Shown in pieces: positions 1 through 6,975 of a stretch of DNA of 36,654 nucleotides (its first letter is position 1; each line of letters starts with the position of its first letter). The position numbers and the translations under genes are program-made. The stretch is from Oscillospiraceae bacterium (GTDB taxonomy: Bacteria > Bacillota > Clostridia > Oscillospirales > Acutalibacteraceae). The notes under the pieces are model-generated. The model had not been told where the DNA came from. It made no database searches and saw only the letters and a program-made list of their open reading frames with translations. The stretch is from positions 1 through 36,654 of the forward strand of contig JAFLUL010000016.1 of NCBI GenBank assembly GCA_022508845.1, read 5' to 3'.

Positions 1-1327
1 TGCCGAGCTCCATATATCCAAGCTCTGTCATTAAATAATAGTTGGAGGCGTCTTTGGTAACAACGCTGTTAACAAGGCCTTCTCTTACCGCGAGAATGAG
101 TATCTGGTTGTCGGCTGTTATCTTGATCTCGTTGATTTTGATGTTGAGAACCGGGTCAAGCTCGGTTTCGTTGCTGATGGATATGAGCCTGTCGCCTATA
201 GCCTTGCCCATCGCCTCAAGCTTTGAGGATGAAACGCTGTTGTCGTAGGTGAGAGTTGTGTAGTCGGCTGTAAGAGCAAGCTCTGCTCCCTCAACAAAAA
301 CAACATCCGCGCCTGTTTGCTCTTTTACGTAATTTTTAATATAGTAGGGATAGTCGGACGATACAACCGAAGCTGCCGCGCCAAAGCCGACGCAGTGGAT
401 AGCCGCCTGACATACCCATATTTCATTTGAATTTTCATCGTAGGGAACAAAGCGGAGACGGTGAATTTCCTCGTCATAAACGATAGGCTCGCGCTTATCG
501 TGAATAAATTCTTCTATATCCGCACTTCCGTAGTAAAGCGAGCCCGCGGTCATATTGCCAACTGCGGTTTCAACGGTTTTGTTTACAACCGCAAAGAGAT
601 TCTGCATAAATTTATCGTTTTTACCGCTGAGCGAATTATCTCCGAGGGTGGTTTTCAGGGTGCTGAGAGGATTTTTAACGAGTGCGGGAAGAATGGGTGC
701 GCTGAGGCCGAGAGTGTCTATGCAGGAGTGTTGATGAAGAACGGAAATGTTTATTGATATAATATCGTTAAGCTCCGCAAAGCCCTTAAGGCTCTCTCTT
801 ATCTTGAGAACATCGCCTCTTGCTATGCCGTAGCCGTCTATAACAACGTGTACAACCGTTCCGCTCACACCATCGGAAATAGCGTATACATTAACTGTCT
901 GATCGTCAATAAGCTCTGTGGGCGTACGGCCGTTGATAACTTCAAGCGAGCCTGCAACATAGTAAGAGCCGTCAAAAATATCAAGACCGTCTATCAGAGA
1001 AGCATCCGCAAAGCCCATGCTCCATTCGGCTTCGGGGTAAACGGTTGTGTCAAACTCATTTTCGCCCATAAATTCGCCGCTGAAGGTGTAGTCGCTGAGA
1101 CGGGGTATGCTGTCTGTCCAACTGAAGCCCGGTATGAATAAATTAAGCGTTTTGCCGAGCAAACCGATAAGCTTGTCAACAAACTTATAGAAAAAATGTT
1201 CAATCTTCTCGCCAAAGGAGTAAACGCTGCCGCTGCTTGTTGCGGCCGCGCTTACGGGTGCAAGAAAACAAACCGCAAGCATTGTTACCGCCAGAATAAC
1301 GGCGATTATTTTTTTTGCCTTTGTCAT
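1..1327 (-). CDS. Secreted neutral/alkaline ceramidase-like hydrolase, C-terminus beyond the window
   Basis: About 442 residues are visible, reading leftward off the window edge, so the C-terminus is missing. The protein opens with a signal peptide (basic MTKAKK, hydrophobic core, Ala-rich cleavage region near residue 27). Two blocks match the neutral/alkaline non-lysosomal ceramidase family. One is a beta-strand followed by HQHSCIDTLG, equivalent to the family's THTHSGP zinc/active-site loop. The other, further on, is an AIHCVGFG block followed by SSDYPYYIKNY and a VFVEGA strand, which corresponds to the second zinc His, the SxDYPGY segment and the GAxGD region. The family hydrolyses the amide bond of ceramides outside the cell. 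The third Gly of the active loop is replaced, so substrate and activity are uncertain. An amphipathic stretch (FFYKFVDKLIGLLGKTL) follows the signal peptide. The ATG is preceded by GGAGGT at good spacing. Family assignment is from recalled motifs; ceramide as substrate is inference. Confidence 0.68.
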   Translation of the reverse strand, partial: MTKAKKIIAVILAVTMLAVCFLAPVSAAATSSGSVYSFGEKIEHFFYKFVDKLIGLLGKTLNLFIPGFSWTDSIPRLSDYTFSGEFMGENEFDTTVYPEAEWSMGFADASLIDGLDIFDGSYYVAGSLEVINGRTPTELIDDQTVNVYAISDGVSGTVVHVVIDGYGIARGDVLKIRESLKGFAELNDIISINISVLHQHSCIDTLGLSAPILPALVKNPLSTLKTTLGDNSLSGKNDKFMQNLFAVVNKTVETAVGNMTAGSLYYGSADIEEFIHDKREPIVYDEEIHRLRFVPYDENSNEIWVCQAAIHCVGFGAAASVVSSDYPYYIKNYVKEQTGADVVFVEGAELALTADYTTLTYDNSVSSSKLEAMGKAIGDRLISISNETELDPVLNIKINEIKITADNQILILAVREGLVNSVVTKDASNYYLMTELGYMELG

Positions 1328-1356
1328 TTTTGTTACCTCCAAAAATTTATGATTTT

Positions 1357-1385
1357 ATAATATCATATTATTGTTTATTCTTCAA
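1357..1385 (-). promoter_or_regulatory. Promoter of the ceramidase-like gene
   Basis: On the minus strand, TTGAAG (1385-1380) is followed after exactly 17 bp by TATTAT (1362-1357). It overlaps the 3' end of the upstream BNR gene and lies about 30 bp before the ceramidase-like ATG, so that gene may be transcribed independently of its neighbour. Confidence 0.55.
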
Positions 1386-2349
1386 GAAGAATTTTCCAAT
1401 AAACTATTTGTTTTCTTTTGTGGGTATAAGTAATGTGCAGCGCGCCGTCTTTATAAACTATCGCGGGGTATGAAAATTCTCCGTTTCCTGCCTCGGGAAG
1501 CAAAATTTCGGTAAATTTTTTTCCGTTATCGTTTGAAAACGCAAGGCTGAGCGGATGCCTTACTCCCCAGTTTACGCTTACGGGGTTATAAATAAGCCAT
1601 ATCCTTCCCGCAGAGTCTGTGCAGCAGTCCAGTCCGCTGTTGTTGTTCGGAAGGGATGTTCTGTATGGTTTTTTCCAGGTCGTTCCGCCGTCCGAACTGT
1701 CGCTGCGGTAAACCGCGCCCTTATCCGAGCGCATAAAGCAGTGTATCAGGCCGTCTTTATCTTCCCATAAGCTGGGCTGTATAAGATGTACGTTCGCCCC
1801 TTTATATTTCGCTCTTTCCATTTCGGGCGTTTTAACCCAGGTCTTTCCGTCGTCATAGGAAATGTCGATAAAGGGGAGCCATTTGTTTTTTTGCTCGGTT
1901 GACGCGGGAGCCAAAAGAACTCCTTTGCTTGTTTTTATACACTTGTTTTTAACCGGACCTCTCCCGCCGGAAACATCGCCGGGAACAAGCTCCTTTGGCG
2001 CGCTCCAGGTTTTTCCGCCGTCATAGCTTTTTATATATTTGGTTATCCAGTCCTCAATTTCTTTTCCTAATTTATAAAAAAGGGTTATACCTCCGTCCTC
2101 ATTCTGATAGAGAACAGGATTCCAATGGGGAATATCGTTATTTTCGGATACGGCGAAAGGAGCGCTCCAAACGCCGAGGGCGCTTCTTACAGAAACATAT
2201 ATTTCAACGCTTTTATCCTTTTCGCTTTTGCCGCCGAACCAAGCGGCCAAAACAGTTCCGTCTTCAAGCGGCAAAACGGTGCTGGCGTGGCAGCTTTTTG
2301 TTACGCTGTCGGCAGGGAAAATATATTCTTTTATTGCGCTTTTGATCAT
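1375..2349 (-). CDS. Sialidase-like BNR-repeat protein, cytoplasmic
   Basis: A 324-residue beta-propeller protein of the BNR_2/exo-sialidase type. Near the N-terminus it carries the family block CHASTVLPLEDGTVLAAWFGG. Asp-box repeats follow: SYDGGKTW, SYDDGKTW, SSDGGTTW and a degenerate SNDNGKKF. No signal peptide is visible, so any glycan substrate would have to be imported. The family contains true sialidases but also many uncharacterised glycosidase-like propellers, so sialic acid cleavage is not established. The start was set at 2349 because GGGAG lies 9 bp before it. The in-frame ATG at 2370 would fall at or upstream of the transcription start predicted from the promoter at 2371-2398. 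It lies just upstream of, and in the same direction as, the ceramidase-like gene. Confidence 0.75.
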   Translation of the reverse strand: MIKSAIKEYIFPADSVTKSCHASTVLPLEDGTVLAAWFGGKSEKDKSVEIYVSVRSALGVWSAPFAVSENNDIPHWNPVLYQNEDGGITLFYKLGKEIEDWITKYIKSYDGGKTWSAPKELVPGDVSGGRGPVKNKCIKTSKGVLLAPASTEQKNKWLPFIDISYDDGKTWVKTPEMERAKYKGANVHLIQPSLWEDKDGLIHCFMRSDKGAVYRSDSSDGGTTWKKPYRTSLPNNNSGLDCCTDSAGRIWLIYNPVSVNWGVRHPLSLAFSNDNGKKFTEILLPEAGNGEFSYPAIVYKDGALHITYTHKRKQIVYWKILLEE

Positions 2350-2370
2350 TTTTATCATCTCCCAAGTCAT

Positions 2371-2398
2371 AGTTTACCATAATTTTATAATTTTTCAA
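2371..2398 (-). promoter_or_regulatory. Promoter of the BNR gene
   Basis: On the minus strand, TTGAAA (2398-2393), a 16-bp spacer and TAAACT (2376-2371). It sits back to back with the plus-strand promoter at 2409-2437, so the two divergent units share this AT-rich intergenic region. Confidence 0.45.
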
Positions 2399-2408
2399 TA
2401 AAATAATC

Positions 2409-2437
2409 TTGAATTAAATATTAACGTTTGATATAAT
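2409..2437 (+). promoter_or_regulatory. Promoter of the secreted-hydrolase operon
   Basis: TTGAAT (2409-2414), exactly 17 bp, TATAAT (2432-2437), followed by AAGGGAG and the ATG at 2468. This is a near-consensus sigma-A site that would drive the tightly packed genes from 2468 to 8232. Confidence 0.75.
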
Positions 2438-2467
2438 AAATCAAAATTTTCTAAAAGGGAGATTATT

Positions 2468-4294
2468 ATGAAATCAAACGTGAAAAAACTTTTATCGCTT
2501 GTTCTTTCTGCTGTACTGCTTATTTCCGCTTTCGGCTTTGTTTTCGGCTTGGCTGCGGACAGCGTTAGCAGCTCCTACTATCCTTCAATAGTTATTCCCG
2601 GAATATTCCAGTCGGACGAGCATCTTTATGACGATGACGGAAACATTATGCTCCGCTCCGACGGTACTCCGTATGAAAAACCCTTTTATATGGATGCAAC
2701 AAGCGATATTGTAAAGGCCGCCCTTGAAGAAGCCATAATCCCTATAGCCAAGATGCTGCTCTTGCAGGAGGATAAAGAGCAGGCTGCAGCAAAGGCTGTT
2801 GCCTCCGTTCTCGGCGAAACAATTGCCGGGAAATTAAAGAGTGACGAAACAGGACATTTTATATATAATGTTCAGCCGGTCAAATACAATACCGCTCTTT
2901 CAAACTTATCAGATTACGACAGGGAATACGCTCTCAATCAGATCCCGCTTCGCGATTATGCCTCTGTTGCAGGTCTTGATCATCTTTATTTCTATTCCTA
3001 TGCCTCTATCGGCAATATCTATGAAAACGCCATGGGGCTTTATGATCTTATTCAGATAGCCAAAAAAGAAACCGGAAGCGATAAGGTAAACCTTGCTCCC
3101 ATCAGCCAGGGGGGATCGGTTTTCAACGCTCTTATGCAGATATATAAGGACAAAGGTCTGAACCTGGCCGACGATATCCACAGGGTTGCCTTTGTTGTTC
3201 CTGCTGCCGACGGCGCAGCTGTTCTCGGCGACATCTATCACTATGGCCTTCTTGACGACGATGACGCTCTTTACGGCTATATGTTCCCCTCACTTCTCGG
3301 AAACGACCAGGAGTGGCTCTCTTATCTTATAACCCTCATTCTCAGATATATTCCGAATGCAGATGTTAACAATATTCTTGATATAGCCGTTAAAACTCTT
3401 ATCGAAGATTATCTTGAGCATTCAACCGCTCTTTGGGGTCTTATTCCCTCAAAAGATTATCCTGATTGCAGAGAAATGTATCTTATGGATGATGATGACG
3501 CTGAGATCCGCCGTCAAACAGATTGGTATTATGGCGCTCAGACAAGCTCCCGCCGCAATATTCTTGAGGCTCAGGCAAACGGCGTTGAGTTTTTTGACAT
3601 TGTTGACTATAACTATTCGCTTTATAATATCTGCGATTCCTGGAATAAGGTAAACGCTGACGGAATTATCCATACCGACTCTGAATCCTTCGGAGCAACT
3701 TCTTACGGCGTTGACACTCCTCTCCCGGACGGATATGTTCAGAATAACACCTACTGCACCGACCCCTCTCATAACCATATAGATCCTGCAGGAATACTTG
3801 ACGCTTCCTCAGGCATACTCTGCGAATCAACCTTCTATTTCTACGGTCAGGACCACGAGGCAACCGCGAGAAACGATGTTATTATCCGTCTTGCCTCCCG
3901 CATACTCTGGGACGACAGCTTTAAGAATGTTTATTCCGACCCTGCTTTCCCGCAGTTTAACTATGCGAGAAACTCCAACAGACTTAAAAACCTTTATAAC
4001 GCCTGGGCGTCATATGACGTTTCCTCTCTCAGCGATGAAATGAAGATAGAGTTTGCCGCCGCAATGGAAGACGCCGCTTTCGCCATTCAGAGCACCGTTA
4101 TGCCAACCGAGGAATACAACGCTGTTTATGACCGTCTGTATAACGTAACTTATAAAATTCAAAACGGCGCTTCTCCTTCAAACGATACGAGCTTTTTTAT
4201 AAAAGCGCTTACCAAAATACTCAAATTCTTCAGTGACATTATGCTGAAGCTTTTCGGCGGTAAAGGTTATTCAGATATTTTCTTAAACAGATAA
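2468..4294 (+). CDS. Secreted alpha/beta-hydrolase (lipase/esterase-like), first gene of operon
   Basis: A 608-residue exported protein. A signal peptide spans about residues 1-30 (basic start, hydrophobic core, AxA-like end). An oxyanion-type strand-loop IVIPGIFQSD lies at about 41-50, and a putative nucleophile elbow APISQGGS puts Ser at about 213. The elbow deviates from GxSxG: the first Gly is Pro/Ala. The central part is acidic and rich in Asp (for example DDDD runs), which could bind calcium. The C-terminus ends in an amphipathic FFIKALTKILKFFSDIML segment. It looks like a distant paralog of the protein at 34130-35695: same signal, oxyanion block, elbow and amphipathic tail. The ATG has AAGGGAG at good spacing. 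The next gene begins 9 bp after its stop. Lipid or ester substrate is inference; other alpha/beta hydrolase activities are possible. Confidence 0.6.
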   Translation: MKSNVKKLLSLVLSAVLLISAFGFVFGLAADSVSSSYYPSIVIPGIFQSDEHLYDDDGNIMLRSDGTPYEKPFYMDATSDIVKAALEEAIIPIAKMLLLQEDKEQAAAKAVASVLGETIAGKLKSDETGHFIYNVQPVKYNTALSNLSDYDREYALNQIPLRDYASVAGLDHLYFYSYASIGNIYENAMGLYDLIQIAKKETGSDKVNLAPISQGGSVFNALMQIYKDKGLNLADDIHRVAFVVPAADGAAVLGDIYHYGLLDDDDALYGYMFPSLLGNDQEWLSYLITLILRYIPNADVNNILDIAVKTLIEDYLEHSTALWGLIPSKDYPDCREMYLMDDDDAEIRRQTDWYYGAQTSSRRNILEAQANGVEFFDIVDYNYSLYNICDSWNKVNADGIIHTDSESFGATSYGVDTPLPDGYVQNNTYCTDPSHNHIDPAGILDASSGILCESTFYFYGQDHEATARNDVIIRLASRILWDDSFKNVYSDPAFPQFNYARNSNRLKNLYNAWASYDVSSLSDEMKIEFAAAMEDAAFAIQSTVMPTEEYNAVYDRLYNVTYKIQNGASPSNDTSFFIKALTKILKFFSDIMLKLFGGKGYSDIFLNR

Positions 4295-4303
4295 TATGGC
4301 AGT

Positions 4304-5266
4304 ATGGGTATTTTAAATTCAGATAAAATAAATGAACGCTTCAAGAAAAAAATGGCGTCTCTCACAGTGATCGCTCCTCCTAAGGATGATCCGATAAGTC
4401 TTACCGATCCCGATAACATAAGATTCAGTGCGGCTATTTGGAGCGATTTGCATTTTTCTGCAATATACGAGCATAACAGAACGCAGAGCTGCCGCATTTC
4501 TTTGGAGGATCTCTCTGCGTCCCAAGTTCAGCTTGACGCCTTGCTTATAGCGGGAGATCTCTGCGAAAACGGCAAAATGGCTGAAAAGGAATATCTGGCC
4601 GAGCAGCTTCAGAGTATAAAAACGGTAAAAACCGTTCTGCCGGCTTCCGGTAATCACGATGTAAGGCTCAGGCATATCGAAAATTCAATAAAAAAGTTTT
4701 CAGCTTTCTGCAATAAAGTAAACAGCGATCTTTTGCCGGATAAAATGTATTATTCCCGCGAAGTAAACGGGTATAAAATAATTATCCTCGGTACAACAAG
4801 ATCGGCTTTTGAGGAATCTCATCTTGATGATGAGGAGATGGAGTGGCTTAAAAATGAGCTTCGCTCAGGCACGGCAAACGGTAAGCCTGTTTTTGTTATC
4901 GCCCATCAGCCTCTCCAGTTTACTCATAATCTGCCAAACTCCTGGGATACCCCCGGCAATAAGAGAAAGGGCTCAATCGGAAAGCAGTCGGAGCACCTGA
5001 AAAATATACTCAACGGATATAAAAACGTTTTCTTCATAACAGGCCATCTCCACAGAGGATTTAATATTAACACCTATGAGGAAATAATGAATTTTCATTC
5101 CGTCAACGCTCCCTCAACGGGAGTTTGGAATAAAGACAGCGTTTATTCCGGCGCGGGGCTGGGCTTTATTCTGGAAGTATACGACAGCTTTGTTCTCTTC
5201 CGCCCCCGCGATTTTATGAGCGGGAAATTCATCCCGGAATATAATAAAAAATATAGTATTTTGTGA
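4304..5266 (+). CDS. Calcineurin-like metallophosphoesterase, cytoplasmic
   Basis: A 320-residue protein with the complete metallophosphoesterase motif series: WSDLHF (DxH), LIAGDLCENG (GDxxE-like), SGNHDVR (GNHD), FVIAHQPL (catalytic-site His) and FITGHLHRG (GHxH). These residues form the dinuclear metal site of calcineurin-type phosphohydrolases acting on phosphomono- or phosphodiesters. No signal peptide or membrane segment is visible, in contrast to its exported operon neighbours. It could therefore process a phosphorylated product inside the cell, though the substrate cannot be named. It is sandwiched between genes with gaps of 9 and 7 bp, which argues for cotranscription. No good Shine-Dalgarno precedes the ATG, so translation may be coupled to the upstream gene. 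An in-frame stop directly upstream limits the start to this position or later. Confidence 0.85.
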   Translation: MGILNSDKINERFKKKMASLTVIAPPKDDPISLTDPDNIRFSAAIWSDLHFSAIYEHNRTQSCRISLEDLSASQVQLDALLIAGDLCENGKMAEKEYLAEQLQSIKTVKTVLPASGNHDVRLRHIENSIKKFSAFCNKVNSDLLPDKMYYSREVNGYKIIILGTTRSAFEESHLDDEEMEWLKNELRSGTANGKPVFVIAHQPLQFTHNLPNSWDTPGNKRKGSIGKQSEHLKNILNGYKNVFFITGHLHRGFNINTYEEIMNFHSVNAPSTGVWNKDSVYSGAGLGFILEVYDSFVLFRPRDFMSGKFIPEYNKKYSIL

Positions 5267-5273
5267 GAAATAA

Positions 5274-6953
5274 ATGAAAACAGTAAAAAAATCAATATCG
5301 CTGCTGCTAACAGTAATTCTGGCGTTTCTTTGCTGTGCGCCTTATGCTGCTGCGGCGGAAATCAGGGAAAATCAAACAAGTGAAGAAGAGCAGAGTTCTC
5401 AGGCCGAGAGATCCGTGTATACCCGTTACGGCGATGCCGACGCTGACGGTGCCGTAACCGCCGGGGATGCACGCGTCATTCTGAGAATCGCCGTTGGACT
5501 TGATAAATCCCCTGACGATCCTGTGTTTTTATACGCCTGTGATGTTGATTATGACGGTAAATTAACCGCCGCGGACGCGCGTATAGTTTTGAGGGCGTCT
5601 GTTGAGCTTGAACAGATAGACGATATTTCTGAGCCTCACGAGCATTCGTGGGGCAAATGGGCCGTCCGCAAAAAAGCAAAATGCGATTCAAGCGGCTTAA
5701 AAGCCCGCGTTTGCTCGGAAAACAGAATGCACGTGCATTATGAGATTATTCCGCAGACAAACCACAGCCTTGTTAAGGTGAACGATTCACTGATCAAAGA
5801 CGGCTATATTTATAAAGCTCCGTTTTATAAGTGCAGCGTGTGCGGGAAGCTCTTTACAACCGAAAGCGGAACTACCGAGGTTTCGCCTCAAAAGTATATT
5901 CCCGATCCTGTGCCTTTCAGCTCAGAGCTTAAAGCAAAATGCGATTCCATATGTAAACAGTTCAATGCAACCGGACTTCAGATAGCCGTTATCAAGGACG
6001 GTTATGTTGCAAATACATATTCTTACGGTACTGCGGATAAGTCAACCGGAAGAAAAGTAAATGAGGACACAAAATACCGCGCAGCCTCTCTTTCAAAAAT
6101 CGCAACCGCGATCGTTTTTATGGCTCTGTGCGATCAGGGGCTTGTAAGCGAGACTGAGGATATTTCAACTTATTTCGGATATAAATGCTATAATCCGTAT
6201 TATCCTAATATAACAATAACTCCGCGTATGATATTAACCCACACAGCCACCTTGATCGAAAGCGGCGGTAGAACTCTCACCCCGGGTATGCTTGCCTCAA
6301 AGAGCTCATATTACAGAACAAAGCCCGGAACCTATGAGCAGTACAGTAATTTCGGCTATAATGTTTTAGCCTGCATATGTGAAAGAGTTACAAAAAAGCC
6401 GCTCAATCAGCTTGCAAAAGAACTTCTTTTTGAGCCTTTGGGAATAGACGCCGCATTTTTGGCTTATACGCTCAAGGATACCTCTAATCTCGGCGGACTT
6501 TACGGCCCCGAGGGAAATTTAACTCCTTCCGCTATGCTGAAGACCCGTCCTCTTTCTCTCGGCGTAGGACTAACTCTTGCTGCGGGGAATCTAACTATTT
6601 CCGCTAAAGATTATGCTAAAATACTTGCTATGATTATGAATGACGGCGTAACCCCGGAAGGAAAGCGTGTTCTCAGCTCAAAGAGCGTTGAAGCTATGAA
6701 AACCGTAAGGATAAACACCGGCGTTTATGGACTTGGATACGCTATGCGCAGGGAGACCACGGTTTTTCCCGGAAAGGTAGTTTATGCACATTCCGGTTCA
6801 GCCTACGGTATGTTCGGCGGCTATGTTTTCTGTCCGGACGAAAATGCCGGCGTTGTTGTATTTTCCTCCGGCTGTTCAAGGTCGAGAGTTTCTTCAACCG
6901 CACTTTACACTGTCTGCCATCAGCTTATTCAGGCAACTTATCCAAACAAATAA
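5274..6953 (+). CDS. Secreted dockerin-containing serine hydrolase (beta-lactamase/class C PBP fold)
   Basis: A 559-residue exported, modular enzyme. Residues 1-28 are a signal peptide ending AAAA. Residues about 53-113 form a dockerin module with two EF-hand-like calcium loops (GDADADGAVTAGDAR and DVDYDGKLTAADAR), each followed by an LR-containing helix. Residues about 122-200 hold a His/Cys-rich segment (EHSWGKW, C136, C147, C187, C190) that might bind zinc. Residues about 215-555 are a class C beta-lactamase/D-Ala-D-Ala carboxypeptidase-type domain with SLSK (272-275), YSN (357-359) and HSG (506-508). The fold covers peptidases, esterases and transferases as well as beta-lactamases, so antibiotic resistance is not implied. 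The dockerin suggests docking to a cohesin on a cell-surface or extracellular scaffold; none is in the window. The next gene encodes a paralogous catalytic domain with a lipid anchor instead. Confidence 0.85.
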   Translation: MKTVKKSISLLLTVILAFLCCAPYAAAAEIRENQTSEEEQSSQAERSVYTRYGDADADGAVTAGDARVILRIAVGLDKSPDDPVFLYACDVDYDGKLTAADARIVLRASVELEQIDDISEPHEHSWGKWAVRKKAKCDSSGLKARVCSENRMHVHYEIIPQTNHSLVKVNDSLIKDGYIYKAPFYKCSVCGKLFTTESGTTEVSPQKYIPDPVPFSSELKAKCDSICKQFNATGLQIAVIKDGYVANTYSYGTADKSTGRKVNEDTKYRAASLSKIATAIVFMALCDQGLVSETEDISTYFGYKCYNPYYPNITITPRMILTHTATLIESGGRTLTPGMLASKSSYYRTKPGTYEQYSNFGYNVLACICERVTKKPLNQLAKELLFEPLGIDAAFLAYTLKDTSNLGGLYGPEGNLTPSAMLKTRPLSLGVGLTLAAGNLTISAKDYAKILAMIMNDGVTPEGKRVLSSKSVEAMKTVRINTGVYGLGYAMRRETTVFPGKVVYAHSGSAYGMFGGYVFCPDENAGVVVFSSGCSRSRVSSTALYTVCHQLIQATYPNK

Positions 6954-6975
6954 TTTTTTCTTCGGAGTGATTTTT

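Noticed and set aside
461-1141. Plus-strand ORFs of about 97 codons opposite the left-edge gene
   Set aside because: They lie antisense to a continuous minus-strand reading frame with a signal peptide and family motifs, and have no ribosome binding sites or recognisable domains.
6784-6975. Upstream extension of the second serine hydrolase to an ATG at 6784
   Set aside because: This part overlaps the dockerin enzyme out of frame and would bury the lipoprotein signal. TTG at 6976 with GGAGTG gives a standard lipobox.
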